Shown here in pieces: positions 52,797-60,918 of a stretch of 64,000 bases of DNA; positions within the stretch are counted from its first letter, which is position 1, and every line of letters starts with the position of its first letter. Source of the stretch: Halorientalis pallida (GTDB taxonomy: Archaea; Halobacteriota; Halobacteria; Halobacteriales; Haloarculaceae); contig NZ_RDFA01000001.1 in NCBI RefSeq assembly GCF_004118325.1, forward strand, positions 530,292-594,291, given 5' to 3'. The notes below the pieces were generated by a model, which saw only the letters and a list, made by a program, of their open reading frames with translations, was not told the origin of the DNA and did no database searches. A program made the translations under genes and the position numbers.

Positions 52797-52984
52797 GTGT
52801 CCACGCCGTCGGGGGCACTCCGTGGCTGGCGCTCGCGCTGCCGCCCGCCCACGTCGGTCAGACACTCGACACAGAGGCCGGTCTCCTCGTCGAAGTGCTC
52901 GTCACAGACCAGTTGGGCACACCGCGAGCAGGTGTGCCGGACCTCGCCCGTGACACAGATTTCGCAGTTGCCGGAGACGCTCAT
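52784..52984 (-). CDS. B-box-like small zinc-finger protein (66 aa)
   Basis: ATG 52984 (MSVSGNCEICVTGEVRHTCS) gives 66 residues. Eight potential ligands (CEIC, CSRC, CDEHFD, CVEC) make a double zinc site resembling a B-box or treble clef. The C-terminal ~25 residues are basic and disordered (GGRQRERQPRSAPDGVDTYR). A small regulatory or adaptor role is usual for such proteins, but no partner is visible. Confidence 0.65.
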   Translation of the reverse strand: MSVSGNCEICVTGEVRHTCSRCAQLVCDEHFDEETGLCVECLTDVGGRQRERQPRSAPDGVDTYRF

Positions 52985-53097
52985 GGGAGCCACTAGCACG
53001 GCCAGGCGTTTGAATCCTCCGCGCGCCCTGAGGCACGCCGACGGCAGTCAGGGCCGCAGTCGAGAGGCTTACGGGGGTGGGGGTCCAACTGACGGTC

Positions 53098-53637
53098 GTG
53101 GATCACGACCGGCTCATCACGGGCATCGCGGTCGCGCTGGCGGGGTGTGCAGTCGTGCTGACCGTCCTCGCGTTCGTCTACAACCTCGCGATCCTCGCAG
53201 TAGCAGCCGGTCTGGGTGCCGCCGCTTACTTCATGTGGTACCAGGCCAGTGGCCGTCTCGCCTCCAGGATCTACCAGTCGGTCGAGGATCGGGCGAGACA
53301 GAACGGCGCGAGAGGACGCACGCGGACCCGTGAGACCGGCGGATTCGGCGCGGGACCGCGCGAGGAGTGGACCGCGCCGGGCGGCCGTGGCGGACAGGGT
53401 CGACAGCGTGCAGGCCAGCAAGGGCAACGACAACGACAGCGCCGTCGACCACCTTCGGCCACCGACGGTCCCAGCCGGAGCGAAGCCTACCGGATCCTCG
53501 GGCTGGACACGGACGCCGACGAGTCCGATGTCAAGCGGGCCTACCGACAGAAGGTCAAGGAGGTCCACCCGGACACGGACGGCGGCGACGAGGAGCGGTT
53601 CAAGAAGGTCAACAGGGCGTACGAACGCCTCACCTGA
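53098..53637 (+). CDS. membrane-anchored DnaJ-domain protein
   Basis: The start is chosen at GTG 53098 (MDHDRLITGIAVALAGCAVV); another GTG at 53077 would add seven residues. Two helices (about 6-28 and 30-50) are followed by an Arg/Gly/Gln-rich linker (RQRAGQQGQRQRQRRRPPSA). The J domain covers the last ~60 residues with EAYRILGLDTDADESDVKRA and the HPD motif in VKEVHPDTDGGDEERFKKVN. J domains stimulate Hsp70 (DnaK) ATPase at the membrane. It converges with the MBL gene without a gap. Confidence 0.8.
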   Translation: MDHDRLITGIAVALAGCAVVLTVLAFVYNLAILAVAAGLGAAAYFMWYQASGRLASRIYQSVEDRARQNGARGRTRTRETGGFGAGPREEWTAPGGRGGQGRQRAGQQGQRQRQRRRPPSATDGPSRSEAYRILGLDTDADESDVKRAYRQKVKEVHPDTDGGDEERFKKVNRAYERLT

Positions 53638-54516
53638 TCACTGCTCGTCGAGGTACCGGCAGACGCCGACCACGTCCCGGCGGAGCGTCGGGCTCTGCCA
53701 CTCCGGGCGCAGTTCCTCGACCATCGCGTCCAGATCGTCGTCGGTCTCCGCTCTGACCCGTTTCACCGTCTCGACGAACGCCGGCAGGACGTCCGCGTAA
53801 GCGTGCAACTCCGCAGTGGCTTCGCCGGGCACGCCGGGGCCGAAGTGGCTGTACAGCGTCCGGGACGGCTCCAGATCGAGCAGGCGGTCGACCGTGTCGA
53901 GGTTCGCTTCTAGATCGAAACTCGGCGGCGGCGTCGTCGGCGCGACCGTGTCCGAACGCGGGTCGAACGCGCCGACGGCGTCGGCACCGAACAGCGTCCC
54001 GCTGTCGGGTTCGAGCGCGACGTAGTGATGCGGTGCGTGCCCGGGCGCGTCGTAGATCTCCAGTTGGCGATCCCCGAGGTCGAGGACTTCGCCGCCGGCG
54101 ACGGATCGACAGCGGTCCGCGGGGACCAGTTCGGGGTCGCCGTAGGGGGCTTCCATGCCGATGGCGGCCTCGACGCTCTCGACCAGCCGGTCCAGTCGCT
54201 CGGCGTCGGTGAGGTACGGGAGGCCGCGTTCGTGGACGACGGCAGTCGCGTTCTCGCAGGCCTCCAGTAGTCGGGCGGTCCCGGCGGCGTGGTCGAGGTG
54301 GACGTGACTGACGAGGATGGTCTCGACCGCCGCGGGGTCGATGCCTACGGCGTCCATGGCGTCGAGGATGCGCTCGGCACCCGTGACCGTGCCGGCGTCG
54401 AGGATCGCCGGTTCGGCGGCGTCGAGCAGGTAGGTCGCGAGCATCTGCGGGGTACCGAACAGTTCGTTGTCCACGAGGTAGACGTCGGGACAGCCGTCGA
54501 CGGATGGAGCGTCCAT
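53638..54516 (-). CDS. metallo-beta-lactamase-fold hydrolase
   Basis: ATG 54516 (MDAPSVDGCPDVYLVDNELF) gives about 292 residues; a GTG at 54540 would add eight. The zinc ligands are HxHxDH in LVSHVHLDHAAG, with the later YDAPGHAPHHYVALE and YSHFGPG histidines. C-terminal helical part about 230-292 (LHAYADVLPAFVETVKRVRA) may be a substrate lid. It resembles hydroxyacylglutathione-hydrolase-like haloarchaeal proteins, but the substrate is unknown. Confidence 0.85.
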   Translation of the reverse strand: MDAPSVDGCPDVYLVDNELFGTPQMLATYLLDAAEPAILDAGTVTGAERILDAMDAVGIDPAAVETILVSHVHLDHAAGTARLLEACENATAVVHERGLPYLTDAERLDRLVESVEAAIGMEAPYGDPELVPADRCRSVAGGEVLDLGDRQLEIYDAPGHAPHHYVALEPDSGTLFGADAVGAFDPRSDTVAPTTPPPSFDLEANLDTVDRLLDLEPSRTLYSHFGPGVPGEATAELHAYADVLPAFVETVKRVRAETDDDLDAMVEELRPEWQSPTLRRDVVGVCRYLDEQ

Positions 54517-54604
54517 ACCCACGAGTGGGACCGCGGTCACTTATCATATACGAGCCATAACTCGATAGCATGCAACCGAGCGAGACGACCGGGAGGGCGG
54601 CACC

Positions 54605-55279
54605 GTGACCCCGCCGCTGGCCGTCGACATCGACGGGACGCTGACGGGGCCGAGCCGAGCCGTCGACCCGCGTGTGATGAGCGTCCTGCAGGAGTGGGAC
54701 GACCACGTCGTCGTGGCGACCGGGAAGGCCTTCCCCTACCCCGTGGCCCTCTGTGAGTTCCTCGGGATCCCGATCACCGTGATCGCCGAGAACGGGGGCG
54801 TCGTCGCCGTCGCGGGCGAGGAGATCGTCTTCACCGGTGACCCCGACAGCGCGTGGGCCGTCGCCGAGGCGTACGAGGAAGCCGGCTTCGGCCTGGGCTG
54901 GGACGAACCGGACTTCGTCAACCGCTGGCGCGAGACCGAGATCGCCGTCGCCCTCGACCAGCCCCTCGATCCACTGGAACGGATCGCCGCCGACCACGGC
55001 CTCGAAGTCGTCGACACCGGTTTCGCCTACCACGTCAAGACACCCGAAGTGGACAAGGGCAAGGGACTGGAAGCCGTCGCACACACGCTCGAGCGCGACC
55101 CTGCCGAGTTCGTCGCAGTCGGGGACTCCGAGAACGACGTGGCGACCTTCGAGACCGCCGGCCGGTCGTTCGCCGTCGCCAACGCCGACGACAGCGCGCT
55201 CGCGGCGGCCGACGAAGTGACCGAGGCCAGCTACGCCGACGGCTTCCTCGAAGCCGTCGACCGGATCGAGACGGAGTGA
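54605..55279 (+). CDS. archaeal-type phosphoglycolate phosphatase
   Basis: GTG 54605 gives 224 residues: catalytic LAVDIDGTLTGPSRAVDPRV (DxDGT), VVVATGKAFPYPVALCEFLG, cap with IAENGGVVAVAGEEIVFTGD, and C-terminal KGKGLEAVAHTLERDPAEF and VAVGDSENDVATFETAG. The fold and size match the archaeal HAD IIB phosphoglycolate phosphatase. It dephosphorylates 2-phosphoglycolate or a similar sugar phosphate. It overlaps the 5' region of the MBL gene's upstream stretch, divergently. Confidence 0.85.
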   Translation: MTPPLAVDIDGTLTGPSRAVDPRVMSVLQEWDDHVVVATGKAFPYPVALCEFLGIPITVIAENGGVVAVAGEEIVFTGDPDSAWAVAEAYEEAGFGLGWDEPDFVNRWRETEIAVALDQPLDPLERIAADHGLEVVDTGFAYHVKTPEVDKGKGLEAVAHTLERDPAEFVAVGDSENDVATFETAGRSFAVANADDSALAAADEVTEASYADGFLEAVDRIETE

Positions 55280-55345
55280 TTGCGGGGGAGATCCCGACCC
55301 CTATTTATACGTCCTGTGCTAACGGCACACACATTCCGAGAAAGC

Positions 55346-55353
55346 TTTTAATA
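55346..55353 (+). promoter_or_regulatory. TATA box of the GTPBP1-like gene
   Basis: TTTTAATA at 55346-55353 centres about 27 bases upstream of ATG 55376, and a second candidate, CTATTTATAC, lies at 55302-55311. The nearer one predicts a nearly leaderless transcript, usual in haloarchaea. Confidence 0.6.
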
Positions 55354-55375
55354 ATGGTCTCCTAACCCGGCACGT

Positions 55376-57016
55376 ATGAGCCCCGACCGGGCCGTCCTCG
55401 AACGCGCCATCGAGCGCGGCGAACAGGAGGGCGGCAGCGTCGAGTTCAAAGAGCGGCTCACGAAAGACCTCCACGCGACGGAGGGACGGTTCGAGAGCCT
55501 CGCGGCACAGCTACGCCACCGCGTCCTCTCGGGGGACGGGGAGGCCACCTACGTCGTCGGCGTCACCGACGACGGCGGCCTGGCAGGCATCGAGCCGGAA
55601 ACCTTCTCCGAGTCGATGGACGTCCTCTCCCTGCTGGCCGAGGAGGCCGGCGCACACATCGACGACGTGGAGACGTGGGGCGTCGACGGCGACACCGCCA
55701 CGAAGGGGTCCTCGGGGACGGACGGCATCGTCGGCGTCGCCACCGTCCGCGAGGGCGCGGTCATGGGAGACGACGAGCACATCGTCGTCGGGACCGCCGG
55801 CCACGTCGACCACGGCAAGAGCACCCTCGTCGGATCGCTCGTCACCGGCGACGCCGACGACGGCGAGGGTGGTACCCGCTCGTTCCTCGACGTGCAACCC
55901 CACGAGGTCGAACGCGGCCTCTCGGCGGATCTGTCCTACGGCGTCTACGGCTTCGACGACGACGGCCCGGTTCGGATGGACAATCCGCATCGCAAATCCG
56001 ATCGCGCCCGCGTCGTCGAGGAGGCCGACCGCCTCGTGAGCTTCGTCGACACCGTGGGCCACGAGCCCTGGCTCCGGACGACGATCCGCGGCCTGGTCGG
56101 GCAGAAACTCGACTACGGACTCCTCACCGTCGCTGCCGACGACGGACCCACCAAGACCACCCGCGAACACCTGGGCATCCTGCTGGCGACCGACCTCCCC
56201 ACGATGGTCGCCATCACGAAGGCGGACCTCGTCGACGACGAACGATTGCGCGAGGTCGAACGCGAGGTCGAGCGCCTGCTCCGCGAGGTCGGGAAGACAC
56301 CCCTGCGCGTCGAACGCCACGGCGTCGACGCGGCGCTGGAGGAGATCAGCGAGACCGTCGTGCCCGTCCTTACGACGAGCGCGGTCACGATGGACGGGCT
56401 CGACCAGCTGGACGAACTGTTCGAGCGCCTGCCCAAGACCGCCGGCAGTGACCGCACCGACGAGGCGTTCACCATGTACGTCGACCGCACGTACAACGTC
56501 ACCGGCGTCGGCGCGGTCGCCTCCGGGACCATCAGATCCGGTACTGTGGAGGCCGGCGACGAACTCCTGATCGGCCCGATGCAGGACGGTTCCTTCCGCG
56601 AGGTCGAGGTCCGGTCCATCGAGATGCACTACCACCGCGTCGACGAGGCCCAGGCCGGCCGCATCGTCGGCATCGCGCTGAAAGGCATCGCGGAGGTCGA
56701 CATCGACCGCGGGATGGTCCTGCTCCCGCGAGAGACCGACCCGACGCCGGTCCGGGAGTTCGAGGCCGAAGTGATGGTCCTGAATCACCCGACTCGGATC
56801 GGCGACGGCTACGAACCGGTCGTCCACATCGAGACCGTCAGCGAGGCCGCCGCGTTCTACCCCGAGGGCGGCCAGCTCCTGCCCGGCGACTCCGGCGAGG
56901 CTCGCGTCCGCTTCAAGTTCCACCCCTACTACGTCGAGGAGGGCCAGCGGTTCGTCTTCCGCGAGGGGAGTTCGAAGGGCGTCGGGACCGTGACCGACGT
57001 GACGCCGGTGGAGTGA
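55376..57016 (+). CDS. GTPBP1-family GTP-binding protein
   Basis: The 546-residue protein has an N-terminal domain of about 130 residues (GGSVEFKERLTKDLHATEGR, LSGDGEATYVVGVTDDGGLA), then an EF-Tu-like GTPase: G1 GTAGHVDHGKSTLV at 139-152, G3 DTVGHEPW, G4 TKAD, and two beta-barrel domains (FTMYVDRTYNVTGVGAVASG, VVHIETVSEAAAFYPEGGQL). GTPBP1/2 in eukaryotes act in mRNA decay and ribosome rescue; the archaeal role is unknown. The start lies after a good TATA box. A 47-codon gene follows after 5 bases. Confidence 0.88.
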   Translation: MSPDRAVLERAIERGEQEGGSVEFKERLTKDLHATEGRFESLAAQLRHRVLSGDGEATYVVGVTDDGGLAGIEPETFSESMDVLSLLAEEAGAHIDDVETWGVDGDTATKGSSGTDGIVGVATVREGAVMGDDEHIVVGTAGHVDHGKSTLVGSLVTGDADDGEGGTRSFLDVQPHEVERGLSADLSYGVYGFDDDGPVRMDNPHRKSDRARVVEEADRLVSFVDTVGHEPWLRTTIRGLVGQKLDYGLLTVAADDGPTKTTREHLGILLATDLPTMVAITKADLVDDERLREVEREVERLLREVGKTPLRVERHGVDAALEEISETVVPVLTTSAVTMDGLDQLDELFERLPKTAGSDRTDEAFTMYVDRTYNVTGVGAVASGTIRSGTVEAGDELLIGPMQDGSFREVEVRSIEMHYHRVDEAQAGRIVGIALKGIAEVDIDRGMVLLPRETDPTPVREFEAEVMVLNHPTRIGDGYEPVVHIETVSEAAAFYPEGGQLLPGDSGEARVRFKFHPYYVEEGQRFVFREGSSKGVGTVTDVTPVE

Positions 57017-57021
57017 GAACG

Positions 57022-57165
57022 ATGAGTGACCGAGACGAACTCGAGCGGAAACACGCCCGCAACGACGCCGAGCACCTCCGGCAGGTCAAACAGTGGGCCG
57101 AGTACGTCCGGACACGTCCGGACGACGACTGGGGTCGACAGGTCGACAAACTCGTAAACGCATAG
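57022..57165 (+). CDS. 47-residue helical protein downstream of the GTPase
   Basis: ATG 57022 opens MSDRDELERKHARNDAEHLR and TAG at 57163-57165 closes it. It is one or two charged helices with WAEYVRTRPDDDWGRQV near the end. The distance of five bases from the GTPBP1-like stop suggests the same transcript. Such a short charged protein could bind the GTPase or ribosome, but this is only guesswork. The following 150 bases show no gene. Confidence 0.5.
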   Translation: MSDRDELERKHARNDAEHLRQVKQWAEYVRTRPDDDWGRQVDKLVNA

Positions 57166-57316
57166 ATCGAGTCCGCACGGCACCACGAAACACAGCAACG
57201 GAGCCGGGCCGATTCCGACAGCTGAGTCCAGCGGACTGATCACTCCCCCAGCGTCGCCCGCAATACCTTCGTTTCCGCGTTCCCGAGGCGTTCGGCCGCC
57301 GTACTCGGCGCTGAAT

Positions 57317-57997
57317 TCAGTTTTCTTCCCACGGCGGGTCTTCGAGGTCGGCCATCGAGTCGATGACGTAGTCCGGTGTCGTGGTCGATTCGGTGCCGTC
57401 GGTCAGTAGTGCGGCCTGGATGCCCGCACCGTCGGCCCCACGCACGTCTTTGTGGACGGTGTCGCCGACGTGGACGGCGCGCCGGGGCGCGGCGTCGAGC
57501 GCGTACAGCGCCTCGTGGAACGGGCCGGGTTCGGGTTTGGGCGCGGTGTCGTAGCCGCCGTAGACGATCACGTCGAAGGCGTCCCGGATGCCGAGCGCGT
57601 CGAGTTTCGGGTCCTGGGTCTCGGGGCCACCGTTGGCGACCAGCGCGAGGTCGTAGGTCTCGCCGAGCGAGGCAAGCGCCGACAGTGCGCCCGGGAGCGG
57701 TTCCACGTCGCCGTGGTCCCGCATCGAGGCGTAGAGGGCGGCGAGTCGACGGCCGACCGCGGGGTCGCGACCCGACTCCTCGGCGAGGGTGGCGAAGGCC
57801 ATCTCGCGGCGTTCGGCCCGGGTCTCGTCGGTGACGACCTGCAAGAAGAGTTTGTCGCGGTACTCGGCGGTGGTGAAAAAGGGCTCGACGCCGAGTTCGT
57901 CGAACGCGGCCGCGAGCAGTTCCTCGCGGGAGCGCCGGTACTCACAGAGCGTCCCGTCGAGGTCCAGAAACACGGCGTCGGGCGGCCGATCGTCCAT
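57317..57997 (-). CDS. HAD-superfamily hydrolase (second in window)
   Basis: ATG 57997 (MDDRPPDAVFLDLDGTLCEY) gives 226 residues with HAD motifs: DLDGT, ALVANGGPETQDPKLDALG, the KPEPG lysine, and VGDTVHKDVRGA. The cap domain (~20-95) is helical. Phosphatase for a sugar or nucleotide phosphate is likely. The end KPEPGPFHEALYALDAAPRR matches phosphoglycolate phosphatase-like proteins. The much longer open frame to 59224 is antisense to mch and not used. Confidence 0.85.
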   Translation of the reverse strand: MDDRPPDAVFLDLDGTLCEYRRSREELLAAAFDELGVEPFFTTAEYRDKLFLQVVTDETRAERREMAFATLAEESGRDPAVGRRLAALYASMRDHGDVEPLPGALSALASLGETYDLALVANGGPETQDPKLDALGIRDAFDVIVYGGYDTAPKPEPGPFHEALYALDAAPRRAVHVGDTVHKDVRGADGAGIQAALLTDGTESTTTPDYVIDSMADLEDPPWEEN

Positions 57998-58080
57998 CGA
58001 TTCTCCGTTCGGAGTCCGGCGGGTAAAGGGTTCCCCCGTGACGAGACCTGCCGGTCGGTCCGGACGGACCCGTCGGCGGT

Positions 58081-58563
58081 TCAGACCGACCGATACCCGT
58101 CGTCGCTCCGCTCGACACGGCCGAACACGACGCCCCAGTCGAGCAGGCGGCGCGTCCGCTCGGTCCAGACAGCCACCCAGTCGCCGTGGCGGTTGCGCTC
58201 CCAGGTCGGCACGACGTCCCGGATCGCGTCGAAGGCGGCTTCGGCCGACAGCGGTTCCCCGGCCGCGTCGAGCGCGTCGCGGAGTTCGGCCACGCCGAAC
58301 ACCCGCTCGGCGAACGCGTCGGCGACCGTCTCGTCGGTGTACTCGCGGCGCTGTCGCTCGTAGCCCCGGTCGGTCTCGGTCGCCAACCGCAGGGCGCGAC
58401 AGAACGTGAGCCAGGCCTCCGCGTCCTCGCGGACGCCCACGCCGGTCCGATTCTGAATGCGCGCACAGCAGTCGTCGACGGACCCGGGGACGAGCGGGAT
58501 CGCACCGTTGACAGCCGCGAGCAGGTCTGAATCGACGGGTTCGGGGGCGACCTTGAACCGCAT
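58081..58563 (-). CDS. conserved haloarchaeal hypothetical protein (160 aa)
   Basis: ATG 58563 (MRFKVAPEPVDSDLLAAVNG) overlaps the mch stop (ATGA), so it is translationally coupled to mch. Helix-rich segments: PGSVDDCCARIQNRTGVGVR, EDAEAWLTFCRALRLATETD, TVADAFAERVFGVAELRDAL. A Cys pair (DCC) may bind a metal. I know the family only as an unnamed haloarchaeal one. The position suggests a link to C1 metabolism or chance packing. Confidence 0.6.
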   Translation of the reverse strand: MRFKVAPEPVDSDLLAAVNGAIPLVPGSVDDCCARIQNRTGVGVREDAEAWLTFCRALRLATETDRGYERQRREYTDETVADAFAERVFGVAELRDALDAAGEPLSAEAAFDAIRDVVPTWERNRHGDWVAVWTERTRRLLDWGVVFGRVERSDDGYRSV

Positions 58564-59495
58564 CAGAGGTCGAAGCTCTCGGCCAGCAGGTCGTGGTCGG
58601 GTTCGCCCAGGACGTGCGTGGGGCCGCCGACCACGTCGACGGTGACCTGTGCGGGCGCGAAGACGGACGCGGGCACGTCGTAGAAGTCCCAGTCGGCGTC
58701 GTCGAAGATCTCGGCGAAGGGGCGGTCGTACTCCGCGGCCGCGCTGGAGGGGACCTCGTCGAAGCGGTCGAACGCGCGGTCGACGACGAGGTGGGCGCGG
58801 CCGCCGTAGGCCAGCGCGTCGTTGGTACGGGCGATGGCAGTCTCCTCGTCGTCGCCGACGGGTGCGACTGGTGCGGTCGCCGACACCGAGAGGACGTCCA
58901 GCGGATCGTAGCCGAGTTCCGAGAGGCGGAAGACGGCGAGTTCGGCGGCGCGAGCGGCCATCGTGACGCTGCCCGTGATGCTGGCGCTGGAGAAGGCCGG
59001 CAGGAAGACGCCGCTTTCGGGGACGCCCGCGACCTCGGCCACGTGCTCGGCGACCGATTCGTCGGGCACCTGGTCACCCTCGACGGCCAACACGGCGAAG
59101 TCGAACTCGTCGCGGTAGCCGACCCGCTGGAACACGTCCTCCTCGGCGACCAGCGCGCGGGCCGGGCCGCCGCCGAGTCCCTCGAAATCGTCGAGCGAGA
59201 GTTCCCAGCCGGCCTTCTGGGCACAGAGCAGTGCCAGCGCCGGGTGATCGGTCGACAGTTCGACGTGGGTCAGCGGCGCGCCCGCCACGGTGTCGACGGT
59301 CGTCGAGACCGTCGAGAGGCCGGCGGTCGCGATCTCCGTGAGCAAGAGACCGGCCTCCAGGCCGCCGGGAATCTCCACCCCGAAGTCCAGTACCACTGCC
59401 TCGTTGTCGAGGCGGGCGACGGCGACGTTCAACTCGTCGGCGAAGTCGATGGCCTCGTCGACGAGATCCGTGGCCATCCGGTTCAGGCTCTCCAT
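58563..59495 (-). CDS. mch: methenyltetrahydromethanopterin cyclohydrolase
   Basis: ATG 59495 (MESLNRMATDLVDEAIDFAD) gives 310 residues, the family length. Typical stretches are VVLDFGVEIPGGLEAGLLLT, PLTHVELSTDHPALALLCAQ, GWELSLDDFEGLGGGPARAL, FLPAFSSASITGSVTMAARA and DWDFYDVPASVFAPAQVTVD. The enzyme reversibly hydrolyses methenyl-H4MPT to formyl-H4MPT. Methanogen-type C1 carriers in halophiles are less understood; some haloarchaea use this enzyme with folate-like pterins. It is followed by a coupled hypothetical gene. Confidence 0.9.
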   Translation of the reverse strand: MESLNRMATDLVDEAIDFADELNVAVARLDNEAVVLDFGVEIPGGLEAGLLLTEIATAGLSTVSTTVDTVAGAPLTHVELSTDHPALALLCAQKAGWELSLDDFEGLGGGPARALVAEEDVFQRVGYRDEFDFAVLAVEGDQVPDESVAEHVAEVAGVPESGVFLPAFSSASITGSVTMAARAAELAVFRLSELGYDPLDVLSVSATAPVAPVGDDEETAIARTNDALAYGGRAHLVVDRAFDRFDEVPSSAAAEYDRPFAEIFDDADWDFYDVPASVFAPAQVTVDVVGGPTHVLGEPDHDLLAESFDL

Positions 59496-59519
59496 ACCCC
59501 CGCTTCGGTGCGGCCCCCT

Positions 59520-59843
59520 TTAGACGTCCGGGTCCCGGTCGTTCCGGGCCGGTCGGCCGAGGGCGTCTTCGACGCCCGCGACTTTCTCCTCGGCCGATCC
59601 CTCGCGAGTGCGCTTGTCGTCGATCTTCAGGACGGTACTCACCCGGTCGGCGTCGACGGCCTCGTGGGCGGCCTGTGCGGCCGCGAACAGCTCGCCGATC
59701 TCGTCGGCCTCGATAGTCGTCCCCATCGGCGTGGTCTCGTAGGCCACGTCGAAGTCCTCCAGCGCGTCGACGGCCTCCGCGACTTCTTCGGCCATGCTCC
59801 CCTCGATCACCGGTGCGACGCTCAGGAATCCGACGACTGTCAT
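59520..59843 (-). CDS. MTH1187/thiamine-binding-like protein
   Basis: ATG 59843 (MTVVGFLSVAPVIEGSMAEE) gives 107 residues. Features are VAEAVDALEDFDVAYETTPM and GTTIEADEIGELFAAAQAAH, then DADRVSTVLKIDDKRTR, as in the MTH1187/YkoF ferredoxin-like family. Members bind thiamine or its pyrimidine. The C-terminal ~20 residues are extra and charged. It lies just ahead of mch (24 bases), in the same direction, likely one operon. Confidence 0.8.
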   Translation of the reverse strand: MTVVGFLSVAPVIEGSMAEEVAEAVDALEDFDVAYETTPMGTTIEADEIGELFAAAQAAHEAVDADRVSTVLKIDDKRTREGSAEEKVAGVEDALGRPARNDRDPDV

Positions 59844-59946
59844 GTGACGAGCTGCGGGCGGGACGGACAAAAACCCGAGCGTCGACCGGCATCACGTGTC
59901 AGACAGCTGGGAAAGTACTATGACGGTCCGGTGTGAGCGTGGTGAC

Positions 59947-60870
59947 ATGCCATCGGAATTCACACGGCGGAAGGCGTTGCGGCTCGGTGCGGCGACGGCG
60001 AGTGTCGGTGCGGTCGGGAGTGTCGCGGGCTGTAGTTCGATTCCGTTTCTCGGTGGGGGCGGAAAGACGCTCGCGTACAACGACGCCCTGTTCGCGCCGG
60101 GCGACGTGCCGGGGACCGACGAGGGGTACGTGTTCACGTACAGCGACTACAAGCTCCTCCGGGACAACGAGGACAACCTCGAGAACGGCACCGCGACCTA
60201 CGAGGACGACACCGACTCGTTCCCGTTCGAGCAGATGGGTGTCGGCTTCGACAGCACGGACGCGAACCTGGCGATCCTCGCCGTCGGCGGACACACGACG
60301 GGGAGTTTCGAGCAGAGCGACGTGGGTTCGTCACTGGAGGACAACGGGTTCAGCGAGGACGGCAGTTACAGCGGCTACACCCTGTACGCGGGCGAGCAGC
60401 GGACCGTCGGTGTCGAGGACGGTGCGGCGGTGTACGCGACTGCCCGGGACGCCGAAGGGTACGACCGGCAGAGCGCGATCGAGACCATCGTCGACACGAA
60501 GGCCGGTGACGGGAGCCGCTACGCCGAGAACGACGACGACTACTCGACGCTGGACGAACACGTCTACGACGACGCGGTGATCGCTATCGGCGGCACCGGT
60601 GGGTTGATCGCCTTCTTCGCCGGCGACTTCGAGAACGTCGTCGGATGGGCCATCAGCGGCCGGTTCGACGGCGGTACCCAGGAGATCAAGAGCGCACACG
60701 TCTTCGGGAGCGAGGGCGACGCGAACGTCGACGCGGTCGAGCAGTGGGCACGGGACAGCGACCTGTTCGTGGACGCGACCGACCTCTCGGCCGCACAGGA
60801 CGGGCGGGTCGTGACCGTCAGCGCGACCGGGCAGGCGTTCGGTGGCGCCGGGTCGAACCAGGGGCAGTGA
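59947..60870 (+). CDS. Tat-exported lipoprotein of unknown function (307 aa)
   Basis: ATG 59947 (MPSEFTRRKALRLGAATASV) is a twin-arginine signal with the lipobox SVAGCSS. The mature part has FGGGG-like turn GGGGKTLAYNDALFAPGDVP, YSDYKLLRDNEDNLENG, alternating beta strands, and VIAIGGTGGLIAFFAGDF. No catalytic motif is recognised. The frame also has ATGs upstream (59896, 59920), but the RR motif near residue 7 suits the chosen start. A possible cell-surface sensor or binding protein. Confidence 0.7.
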   Translation: MPSEFTRRKALRLGAATASVGAVGSVAGCSSIPFLGGGGKTLAYNDALFAPGDVPGTDEGYVFTYSDYKLLRDNEDNLENGTATYEDDTDSFPFEQMGVGFDSTDANLAILAVGGHTTGSFEQSDVGSSLEDNGFSEDGSYSGYTLYAGEQRTVGVEDGAAVYATARDAEGYDRQSAIETIVDTKAGDGSRYAENDDDYSTLDEHVYDDAVIAIGGTGGLIAFFAGDFENVVGWAISGRFDGGTQEIKSAHVFGSEGDANVDAVEQWARDSDLFVDATDLSAAQDGRVVTVSATGQAFGGAGSNQGQ

Positions 60871-60918
60871 TCAGCACGTCCCGGTGCCGGTAAGTGGCCC
60901 GCCTGCGACCGCCCGAGT

